Assembly: GCF_028583545.1 (NCBI RefSeq)
Contig: NZ_CP087106.1
Location: forward strand, 5,315,001 to 5,379,000
Reading direction: 5' to 3'
DNA length: 64,000 nt
DNA from: Methylobacterium sp. NMS14P
GTDB lineage: Bacteria > Pseudomonadota > Alphaproteobacteria > Rhizobiales > Beijerinckiaceae
Shown: positions 1-6,426 of the stretch, in pieces
Layout: each line of letters begins with the position of its first letter
How positions within the stretch are numbered: position 1 is the first letter of the stretch
Notes under the pieces: generated by a model
What the model was told of the DNA's origin: nothing
The model's database searches: none
The model's input: only the letters and a program-made list of their open reading frames with translations
Position numbers and translations under genes: made by a program

Positions 1-39
1 AACAGTCGATGATTAGTGGGCGTCAGTTCAAGATTTCGT

Positions 40-345
40 CTAGCCGCGCATATGTCGCGTCGGCCGGATCATTGTGGCGATCTTGTTCTCGACCTCGCCC
101 AGGACGCTGTTCACAAGGTCAATGGCGCCGTCAACCGTGCCGGTTGTCAGGCTCTCGTTGCGGCTTGTTTCCTGGATGATGCGGAAATTGTCCTCGACGA
201 ACGAGCGGATCTTCTGCTGAACGTCGCCGAACTCCCCCGGATGGGCCGTCTCGTAGAGCAGCGCCAGGGCCAGGTAGGCGCGCCCCACCATGTCCAGCGC
301 CAGGGTCGTGCTGACCTCAGAATGTCCGGCGTCCAAGGGCGACAC
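40..345 (-). CDS. Hypothetical protein, about 101 aa
   Basis: A small, probably cytoplasmic protein that I do not recognise. It looks mostly helical, with an amphipathic pattern (AYLALALLYE, VQQKIRSFVEDNF) and no signal peptide or membrane segment. The residue composition is that of a real protein, whereas the opposite frame is arginine-rich low-complexity translation. The start is a GTG at 345 and its ribosome binding site is weak, so the true start could be one of the internal Met codons. It stands alone next to a gene-poor stretch. Function unknown. Confidence 0.55.
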   Translation of the reverse strand: MSPLDAGHSEVSTTLALDMVGRAYLALALLYETAHPGEFGDVQQKIRSFVEDNFRIIQETSRNESLTTGTVDGAIDLVNSVLGEVENKIATMIRPTRHMRG

Positions 346-692
346 GACGACTGGATTTCCTGTCGGATGTTAGTTTTCTACACTATCATGAACTTTATTT
401 GGCGCCAACCGCGCCGATGATCGGCGATGTGGATTCTGAATTGAATCCGAGCGGCCGACGGCGGCCCTCGGCGGGCAGGAGCGGCGGCGCGGGAATGCCG
501 CGGGCCGGGGTCGGCGCGCCGGCCAACGGGGCCTCGCCGCGGCACGGTCAACGGGTCGCCGGCAGGCCGATCCCCTCCGCCCCGCTCCGGCCGGCGGCCC
601 GTCCCGCGTCGTCCAGCGCGGCGTCGCTGGAGCCGTTCCCGATCGAGTCGCAACGGTGCCGACGACGACTCGGGCAGACAGCCGCGCCATGC

Positions 693-730
693 TCCTTCTC
701 CCGTGTGGGAGAGGGGTGGGATGAGGGACG
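693..730 (+). repeat. Dispersed palindromic repeat, family B (single copy)
   Basis: A hairpin of the form TTCTCCC-gtgt-GGGAGAG followed by a GTGGGATGAGGGACG tail. The same hairpin plus tail recurs as facing pairs near 34391-34530 and 39617-39754. It lies in non-coding DNA, as expected for a REP-like element. Confidence 0.7.
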
Positions 731-916
731 GGGCGCGTCCGGGTCGCGCGCGTTCGCCGCTCGGTCCGGGTCAGTGCCGTCCGGACGGACCCGATCCCTC
801 ACCCGGCCGTCTGCGCGAGCAGCCCCCTCCGGACGGATCGCGGGCCTTCCCGGGATCCGCACCGGGGAGCTCGAGTCGGGCAAGCCCGGGTCCAAGGAAA
901 GGGGATCCGCACGGCG

Positions 917-957
917 CCGATCGGGCTCGGCACTCGCCTCCAGCCGAGCCCGATCGG
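917..957 (-). terminator. Hairpin terminator of the 966-1202 gene
   Basis: A perfect 15-bp inverted repeat (917-931 with 943-957) and an 11-nt loop. It lies 9 bp beyond the stop codon of the minus-strand gene at 966. There is only a short T-containing run after the stem, so termination strength is uncertain. Confidence 0.65.
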
Positions 958-965
958 GAACGGCT

Positions 966-1202
966 CTAGCGGCCGGCGGTGGCCTGACGCCCGGCGCGGT
1001 TCCGGCGCGGCGCCAGATCCTGCTCGATCCGCAGCTTGAGCCCGAGGATCCGGTTGTGCCGCGCCATGGCGAGGAGCGATTCGGCGGTCCCGACATCGCC
1101 GCGCATCCGCAGCGCGTGGGCGGCCAGCGCCATCTGGGCAGCCATCGTCTCCGCCCGATGGGCGGCGTGCGGGAGGTTCTGGGAGAGGGGCGTTCCGGCC
1201 AT
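966..1202 (-). CDS. Hypothetical protein, about 78 aa
   Basis: A short Ala/Arg/Leu-rich helical protein without signal peptide or membrane segment; family not recognised. I start it at the ATG at 1202; an in-frame GTG at 1211 adds three residues. No strong ribosome binding site precedes either. Support comes from the plausible helical composition (ALRMRGDVGTAESLLAMARHNRILGLKLRIEQDL) and from the strong hairpin immediately downstream. The last ten residues are basic and unstructured. Function unknown. Confidence 0.5.
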   Translation of the reverse strand: MAGTPLSQNLPHAAHRAETMAAQMALAAHALRMRGDVGTAESLLAMARHNRILGLKLRIEQDLAPRRNRAGRQATAGR

Positions 1203-1298
1203 GGCTGCCACGGTTCGAGGGCTGGCCCGATCCTCCCGACGATCCGTTAACGATATCTTAATGCCCGCGCCGCGGGACGGGCCGCTCCGCGCGGGCCG

Positions 1299-1580
1299 TC
1301 ACTTCCGGATAGGCAGCCGACCGACCAGCCAGCCGTCCTCGTTGCGCACGAGCAGGGTCCAGGGCGGCTCCTGGCCGCTTCCCGTAATCTCGTCGGCCAT
1401 CTCGGCGATCACGCTACGCGCCTCGTACAGGGCTTCCTCGAGGCCGGCAGCCTCAACCCCCACAAGGTCGTGGATCGTCTCCTCGGCATTTGCGATCTCG
1501 AAGTAGAAACGCGCCGCCAACAGGGTTCTCCTCCGCCGGAACTCTTCGGGGAGTTCAGTTCTATAGATCGGTGTTAGCAT
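1299..1580 (-). CDS. DUF6894 family protein, 93 aa
   Basis: Matches the general layout of the DUF6894 family, which is common in Methylobacterium and relatives: an N-terminal RFYFEIANAEETIHDLVGVE segment (aromatic strand, acidic turn, GVE), a helix rich in Ala/Glu, and a C-terminal strand with VRNEDGWLVGRL. Family function is unknown. The ATG at 1580 is preceded by GGGGAG. An upstream extension of the frame to 1763 is possible but has Arg/Pro-rich non-coding composition, so I exclude it. The gene is divergent from the UDP-glucose dehydrogenase gene. Confidence 0.7.
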   Translation of the reverse strand: MLTPIYRTELPEEFRRRRTLLAARFYFEIANAEETIHDLVGVEAAGLEEALYEARSVIAEMADEITGSGQEPPWTLLVRNEDGWLVGRLPIRK

Positions 1581-1916
1581 CTTAGCCGTTCGCGCTCCCC
1601 GACAAAGCGGTCGGGAAAAAGCAGCCTGTCTTTGACAATTCGGGTGATGCGCCGAGGAAATGTTCGCGCGATCGTCGACCGGCGGCGCCGGGTAAGCCGA
1701 ATGGCGTAGACGCCCGGGGGCCGCCATGGCCGGATGGCGATGTCCGCCGCGGTCCGGTCGCACGTGCGGGCCGGGCCGCGGCGGGTTCGGGCCGGTCCGG
1801 CCGAATCGCCGCCGCTACGCCGGATCGGCAGAGGCGCGTACGCCTAAGATATGATGTTGGTCGCCCTGCCGGGCCGCCGTAGACCCGAGCGTCGGTGCGC
1901 TCGCGGCGAGGATTCC
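1581..1916. promoter_or_regulatory. Divergent intergenic region, 336 bp
   Basis: Separates the minus-strand DUF6894 gene from the plus-strand ugd gene, so it should carry promoters for both. A TTGACA hexamer lies at 1632-1637 and a TATGAT-like AT-rich spot (TAAGATATGATG) near 1846, about 70 bp upstream of ugd. Neither has a convincing partner hexamer. No small gene is visible. Confidence 0.35.
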
Positions 1917-3284
1917 ATGAACATCACGATGGTCGGGTCGGGCTACGTCGGTCTGGTCTCCGGCGCGTGCTTTGCGGATTTCGGCCACACGGTCGTGTGC
2001 GTCGACAGCAATCGCGGCCGGATCGACGCGCTGAATGCCGGTCGGATGCCGATCTACGAGCCGGGCCTCGAGGCCCTCGTCGCCGAGAACGTCCGTCAGG
2101 ATCGCTTGTCGTTCATCACCGACCTTGAGGCGGCCGTCGGGCAGGCGGACGCGGTGTTCATCGCGGTGGGCACGCCCTCCCGCCGCGGCGACGGCTTCGC
2201 CGACCTGAGCTACGTCTACGCGGCCGCCCGGAGCATCGCGCGCGCGCTGCGCGGCTTCACGGTGGTGGTGACCAAGTCGACCGTGCCGGTGGGCACCGGC
2301 GACGAGGTCGAGCGCATCATCCGCGAGACCAATCCCGAGGCGCAGTTCGCGGTCGTGTCGAACCCCGAGTTCCTGCGCGAGGGCGCCGCTATCGCCGACT
2401 TCAAGCGCCCCGACCGCATCGTCGTCGGCACCGATGAGCCGCGGGCCGTGGCGGTCATGGAGCAGATCTACCGCCCGCTCTACCTCAACGCCGCCCCGAT
2501 CGTGGCGATGAGCCGCCGGACCGCCGAGCTGACCAAGTACGCGGCGAACGCGTTCCTGGCGGCGAAGATCACGTTCATCAACGAGGTCGCGGACCTGTGC
2601 GAGGCGGTGGGCGCGGACGTGCAGGCGGTGGCGCGCGGTATCGGCCTGGACAACCGGATCGGGTCGAAGTTCCTGCATGCCGGCCCGGGCTACGGCGGCT
2701 CGTGCTTCCCCAAGGACACGCTGGCGCTAGTCAAGACGGCGCAGGATGCCGGCACGCCGCTGCGGCTGGTCGAGACGGTGGTGGCGGTCAACGACCAGCG
2801 CAAGCGCGCGATGGCGCGCAAAGTGATCAAGGCCTGCGGCGGGTCGGTGCGGGGCAGGACGGTGGCGCTGCTCGGCCTGACCTTCAAGCCGAACACCGAC
2901 GACATGCGCGACGCGCCCTCGCTGGCGATCGTGGCGGGCCTGCAGGACGCCGGCGCCGTGGTCCGCGCCTACGACCCCGAGGGCATGGAGCAGGCGCGGC
3001 CGCTCCTGCCCGGCGTCGCCTTCGCGGAGGATGCCTACCACTGCGCCGAGGGCGCGGACGTGCTGGTCCTCGTCACCGAATGGGACGCGTTCCGGGCCCT
3101 CGACCTCGACCGGCTGCGGGGGGTCATGCAGCGACCGGTCCTCGTGGATCTCCGCAACGTCTACCGGGCCGACGATGTCCGGGCTCGCGGCTTCACCTAC
3201 AGCAGCGTCGGCCGCCCCGCCGAGCCCGGGGACGAGGTCGAGATCCCGCCGGCTCACCATCCCGCGGACGCCGCGACGGCGTGA
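1917..3284 (+). CDS. ugd: UDP-glucose 6-dehydrogenase
   Basis: Oxidises UDP-glucose to UDP-glucuronate with two NAD+, feeding polysaccharide synthesis in the cytoplasm. The 455-aa length is normal. The N-terminal Rossmann motif GSGYVGL is at residues 7-13; the middle segment STVPVGTGDE and the NPEFLREG signature follow; the catalytic cysteine lies in GGSCFPKD (Cys263); the C-terminal UDP-binding domain has TFKPNTDDMRDAPS. I start at the ATG at 1917 because the family begins with MNITMVGSGYVGL; the frame runs 22 codons further upstream without similarity. Probably supplies glucuronate precursors for the cluster beginning at 5176. A UDP-GlcNAc dehydrogenase role cannot be excluded by eye, but the N-terminus is of the UDP-glucose type. 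Confidence 0.95.
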   Translation: MNITMVGSGYVGLVSGACFADFGHTVVCVDSNRGRIDALNAGRMPIYEPGLEALVAENVRQDRLSFITDLEAAVGQADAVFIAVGTPSRRGDGFADLSYVYAAARSIARALRGFTVVVTKSTVPVGTGDEVERIIRETNPEAQFAVVSNPEFLREGAAIADFKRPDRIVVGTDEPRAVAVMEQIYRPLYLNAAPIVAMSRRTAELTKYAANAFLAAKITFINEVADLCEAVGADVQAVARGIGLDNRIGSKFLHAGPGYGGSCFPKDTLALVKTAQDAGTPLRLVETVVAVNDQRKRAMARKVIKACGGSVRGRTVALLGLTFKPNTDDMRDAPSLAIVAGLQDAGAVVRAYDPEGMEQARPLLPGVAFAEDAYHCAEGADVLVLVTEWDAFRALDLDRLRGVMQRPVLVDLRNVYRADDVRARGFTYSSVGRPAEPGDEVEIPPAHHPADAATA

Positions 3285-3542
3285 GGCGGAGCCGGTCGCG
3301 CAGACGCGCGGCCGTCGCCGCCCGGCGGTGCCGACATCGACGGATGGTAGAAGCCTCGACGATCCGCCGGATCGCCGACCCTGCGCGGCCTCTCCGGCGG
3401 CGGAGTGCGCACCGGCGCGCGGGACGGCCGTCCGGCCGGTGCGCGGGGCGACAGGGCGGCGACGCCGATCCGCGGCGTCGCGGCCGCGCCGATCGCGCCA
3501 GGCGGATGGTCCGCCCGCTTCACTGGCAGGTCCGATAAAGAA

Positions 3543-3590
3543 GGGGCCCCCTCGCGGGCCGCCCGAACAGGCGACCCGCGGGGAGGCCCC
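3543..3590 (-). terminator. Intrinsic terminator of the LuxR-type regulator
   Basis: A 21-bp stem with a few mismatches (3543-3563 with 3570-3590) and a 6-nt loop. Read on the minus strand it is followed at once by TTCTTTAT (3542-3535), the usual layout of a Rho-independent terminator. It lies about 70 bp beyond the regulator's stop codon. Confidence 0.7.
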
Positions 3591-3630
3591 GAAGCTCCGT
3601 CCGGCCGGGCCGGACCGAAATTCTGCCCGG

Positions 3631-3654
3631 CCGGCCCCGCCGCGGCGGGGCCGG
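3631..3654 (-). terminator. Hairpin directly after the regulator stop codon
   Basis: A perfect 10-bp GC-only stem (3631-3640 with 3645-3654) and a CGCG loop, 5 bp beyond the regulator stop. There is no clear T-run, so this may protect the mRNA end or act together with the stronger terminator at 3543-3590. Confidence 0.5.
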
Positions 3655-3659
3655 AGCGA

Positions 3660-4487
3660 TCAGGCCGCCGGCGCCTTCACGCTCGCCAGGCTGGAATCTT
3701 CCCGGAGGAAGTACTTGTTGGTCAGGTAGGCGACCTCGGTCCGGTTCTTGGCCTTGAGCTTCTTCATGATGTTGCGGACATGAACCTTCACGGTGCTCTC
3801 GCACATGTTGAGTTCGTACGCGATGATCTTGTTCGGCGTCCCCTTCCGGAGCGCCCGCGCCACGCAGAGCTGGCGAGGCGAGAAGATGTCGTCGTCCCCG
3901 GCCTCGACCGGCTCGTCCACCTTGATGTTGGCCAGCAGGGGGAGGAGGCACTCGGCCGGGATGTAGACGCCGCCGGCCTGCACGAGCTGGAGGGCCTGCA
4001 GGGCGATGTCCACGGAAGTCGTCGTCGGGATGTATCCTTTGACGCCGAGCTTGATGATCCGCACGATCTGGTCGAGGTTCTCGCCGTCCGAGATGACGGC
4101 CACCGGCGGAGCGCCGGCCTCGCCCTGCAGGAACGCCAGTTCCCGCGTGATCTCGGCCCACTCGGTCTCGGTCAGGTTGCCGTCGGGCCGGCAGAGCACG
4201 ACCACGCTCGCGGGGACGAACGGCTTCTGCCGCTTCCACGATTCGATGTCCGCGAAGACTTCGAACGAAGTCTGCCGGTCGGCCTCACTGAGAGAGGCGG
4301 CGAGGCATCGGCCGACGAGCTGCCGTCGATCGATGATGACGATGCGGCTGGAGCGGCCCCGGGACTGGTCCCGTTGCTCGACGACGACCGGGTTGTCACC
4401 GGCATGTGCACCCGAAAAGCCGCCGCGGCTTTCGGCCGTGTCCCGCTCAACGAGGGTGAGCGCGTCTCGAGTACCAAGACTGGCCAT
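3660..4487 (-). CDS. LuxR-type transcription regulator with degenerate receiver
   Basis: A 275-aa DNA-binding regulator. The N-terminal 45 residues are an unstructured extension, then a receiver-like domain (about 48-185), then a LuxR/FixJ helix-turn-helix (about 195-262: SPRQLCVARALRKGTPNKIIAYELNMCESTVKVHVRNIMKKL). The receiver lacks key phosphorylation residues: the acidic pair after strand 1 is IVIIDRR, and strand 3 ends VVVLCRPDG, with no Asp where the acceptor should be. It therefore probably does not respond to phosphorylation and may sense a ligand or partner, as CsgD/VpsT-type biofilm regulators do. No VpsT-like c-di-GMP motif is evident. A strong ribosome binding site (AAAGGAGGT) supports the start. 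Its position beside ugd and the export operon suggests control of polysaccharide synthesis. Confidence 0.85.
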   Translation of the reverse strand: MASLGTRDALTLVERDTAESRGGFSGAHAGDNPVVVEQRDQSRGRSSRIVIIDRRQLVGRCLAASLSEADRQTSFEVFADIESWKRQKPFVPASVVVLCRPDGNLTETEWAEITRELAFLQGEAGAPPVAVISDGENLDQIVRIIKLGVKGYIPTTTSVDIALQALQLVQAGGVYIPAECLLPLLANIKVDEPVEAGDDDIFSPRQLCVARALRKGTPNKIIAYELNMCESTVKVHVRNIMKKLKAKNRTEVAYLTNKYFLREDSSLASVKAPAA

Positions 4488-4495
4488 AGAAAATT

Positions 4496-4504
4496 ACCTC
4501 CTTT
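4496..4504 (-). promoter_or_regulatory. Strong Shine-Dalgarno site of the regulator
   Basis: On the minus strand AAAGGAGGT ends 8 bases before the ATG at 4487. It is an almost perfect anti-16S match and fixes the start of this gene. Confidence 0.8.
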
Positions 4505-4621
4505 CGAAGGAAGCCGAATGTCAGCGATGACGGGATACCCAATGCGCTCGCCGACGGCGTGACACTGAGATACGCGGTGGCGCCGGTCGCCTTGAGGCGA
4601 TTGCCGATGACCACGGATACA

Positions 4622-4650
4622 ATGCTAGCTTTCGTAAAATCGTCTGTAAA
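4622..4650 (-). promoter_or_regulatory. Candidate sigma-70-type promoter of the regulator
   Basis: On the minus strand TTTACA (4650-4645) and TAGCAT (4627-4622) are separated by exactly 17 bp, inside the AT-rich region and about 130 bp upstream of the start codon. It is a consensus-like pair seen by eye; no start site is known. Confidence 0.35.
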
Positions 4651-5175
4651 TACCCTATCTGAACCTAAACGCTTAAATTGCAGGTTTAAATACAATCATC
4701 GCACACTACGTACGTACCCAATGATTTATTTCGTTGCGAGGGGCGGTGCTGATCGAGAAATGCATTCGCAAGGTCATTCGCCGCGGGTCGGTGGTCGGAC
4801 TCAAGATCTTTCTGAATGTAGTCGCTCAAAGACCGGATTTAGAAATACGGAAACTTTGTCTTCTTTACCGCTACTTATTGCCGGGATGTCTCGTTAAGGC
4901 TTCGCAGGCAATTCAGTGATCTGGATGCGATGTCCGTATTCGGGGCGGGAGTATTCGAGCGGTGTAGGCTCGCTGTACCTGACTGAGGCTAAAAGGCAAC
5001 ATGCGTACACGGTTGTTTACCCTGTTCGGGGTCCGAGTACTGATTTCGTTGGTGCGGCGCTGTACCAAACGGCACGCGCCTTCGGTGGAGGGGCCGCCCC
5101 GTGCGGGGTTCGGCGCGACGGGCGAATCACCGGCGGGTCCGTGCCCGGCTCCGGGACCGCCGCGGCGGCGGCGAC

Positions 5176-6426
5176 CTAGTCCAGTCGGACCAGGAGCTCG
5201 CGCATGCCGCCGACATCGACGAAGGTGGCGAGGTCGCGGGCGAGCAGGCCGGCATGCTGCTCCGCGTAGGCCGCCGGCGTCAGCGTCCGCAGGAACGCCG
5301 TCACCGATTCCGCGAGCGGCTCGGGAAACGCCCAGCCCAGGCGCTCCGCCACCGCGTAGCGGCCGGTGGCCGTCGCGGCGCGCGCCAGCGTCAGGGCGCC
5401 GCACAGGCCGCCCTCGTAGAGCCGGTTCGGCAGAAGCCAGTCCGAATTCAGTCCGTCATCGAGGTAATCGACGGCCCAACTGAAGTGGATCCCGCTGTAG
5501 ATCTCCGGAAGATCGCGGGGATTGGCGTAGGCGCCGCGGAACGACATGTTCGGCCGGCCGTCCAGCGTGTCCGCCAGCGTGCGCGGCGAGATGTCCTCCT
5601 CGGAGAGGCGCCCAGCCAGGACGATCCGCACCGAGTCGCCGAGGGCGTCCGCGATGGCGGCGAGGATCGTCAGGCTCCGGCGGCAGCGCAGCGTCCCGAA
5701 CCAGCCGATCACCCAGGGCGGCTCCGCCGTCCGGGTGCGGTCGAGCCGGGTCGCCACCTCGCCGAGGCGGTGGCCCATGACCTTGTTCTCGAGGAGGTGC
5801 CACGCGCCGGCGAAGCCCTGGACGGGGCGGAAATACCGGTCGATGAAGTCCGGGGCGCTGACGACGAGGAGATCGCTGCGGTCGAGGAGCCAGCGCTCGA
5901 CCGCGCGGGCGATCCGCCCCGGGGCGTCCGGCCGGACCATCAGCCGCTGGATGTCGAGCACCTCGTAGACGAGGCGCGCGCGGCTCCCGGCGAGGCGCGC
6001 CGCGGTCCAGGCCACGAGGGCCATGTCGAGGTTGCGCACGTAGATCACGTCCGCGGCGCGCAGGTCGCGCCGTCGGCGCAGCGCCCGGACGATGCCGACG
6101 GCGAGGCGCGGCAGGCGGCGGGCGTAGTTCCGGTCGACGGTCAGGCCGAGGGGGACGATGTCGTCCGCCGCCGGCGCCTCGGCCGCCACCCCGCCGGGGC
6201 GGTCCCGCTCGAAGGCGTACACGACCACCGACCACCCGGCGTCCCGGATAGCGTCGACCCGCTTCCGGACCGTGGGCTCGGCCCTGTCGTGTCCGAAGAA
6301 GGCGACGCGGCCGCGGCGGGCGGCTCGGGAGGCGCTGGCGGAAACCGGGAGGGCCGGGGTCGGTGCGGCCGCGGTCGGCGCGAAGGCCGCCACGCCGTCG
6401 AGGCCCTCGGCGCGCGGGCCGGTCAC
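5176..6426 (-). CDS. Glycosyltransferase, GT4-like
   Basis: A 416-aa probable cytoplasmic glycosyltransferase of the GT-B fold. The N-terminal domain carries GRVAFFGHDRAEPTVRKRVDAIRDAGWSV, a typical start of group-1 transferases; a C-terminal donor-binding domain has WVIGWFGTLRCRRSL and IVLAGRL, then GLNSDWLLPNRLYEGGLCGAL near the nucleotide-binding loop. It starts at the GTG at 6426, overlapping the stop of the Wzc-like gene by 4 bp (GTGA), so the two are translationally coupled. It is the third gene of the minus-strand export operon. Sugar specificity cannot be told. Confidence 0.85.
   Translation of the reverse strand: MTGPRAEGLDGVAAFAPTAAAPTPALPVSASASRAARRGRVAFFGHDRAEPTVRKRVDAIRDAGWSVVVYAFERDRPGGVAAEAPAADDIVPLGLTVDRNYARRLPRLAVGIVRALRRRRDLRAADVIYVRNLDMALVAWTAARLAGSRARLVYEVLDIQRLMVRPDAPGRIARAVERWLLDRSDLLVVSAPDFIDRYFRPVQGFAGAWHLLENKVMGHRLGEVATRLDRTRTAEPPWVIGWFGTLRCRRSLTILAAIADALGDSVRIVLAGRLSEEDISPRTLADTLDGRPNMSFRGAYANPRDLPEIYSGIHFSWAVDYLDDGLNSDWLLPNRLYEGGLCGALTLARAATATGRYAVAERLGWAFPEPLAESVTAFLRTLTPAAYAEQHAGLLARDLATFVDVGGMRELLVRLD

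Larger units (their letters stand above)
346..965. other. Gene-poor stretch, 620 bp
   Basis: I see no convincing gene here. Open frames exist on both strands but translate to Arg/Pro/Ala-rich low-complexity protein typical of non-coding GC-rich DNA. The stretch holds one copy of the CCCTCTCCCG-type palindromic repeat (693-730) and a 15-bp hairpin (917-957) just beyond the stop of the minus-strand gene that follows. The first 70 bp are relatively AT-rich and may carry the promoter of the leftmost gene. Confidence 0.6.
3285..3659. other. Convergent intergenic region, 375 bp
   Basis: Between ugd (plus) and the LuxR-type regulator (minus). No gene is apparent; the open frames are Arg/Pro-rich. 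It contains two hairpins (3543-3590 and 3631-3654), annotated separately. Confidence 0.6.
4488..5175. promoter_or_regulatory. Long AT-rich regulatory region, 688 bp
   Basis: Clearly lower in GC than the rest of the window, especially 4560-4910. It precedes the regulator gene (minus) and lies beyond the end of the glycosyltransferase gene at 5176. Short frames exist on both strands (for example 4447-4695 minus and 4734-4919 plus), but none has a good start signal or recognisable content. A 10-bp palindrome TACGTACGTA lies at 4707-4716. A promoter-like pair for the regulator is annotated separately. Confidence 0.5.

Noticed and set aside
4447..4695. An 82-aa minus-strand frame across the regulator start
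   Set aside because: It overlaps the well-supported start of the regulator and has no ribosome binding site or recognisable domain.
4734..4919. A 61-aa plus-strand frame in the AT-rich region
   Set aside because: It starts with TTG, has weak initiation signals and no similarity I recognise. A real small gene is possible but cannot be supported.
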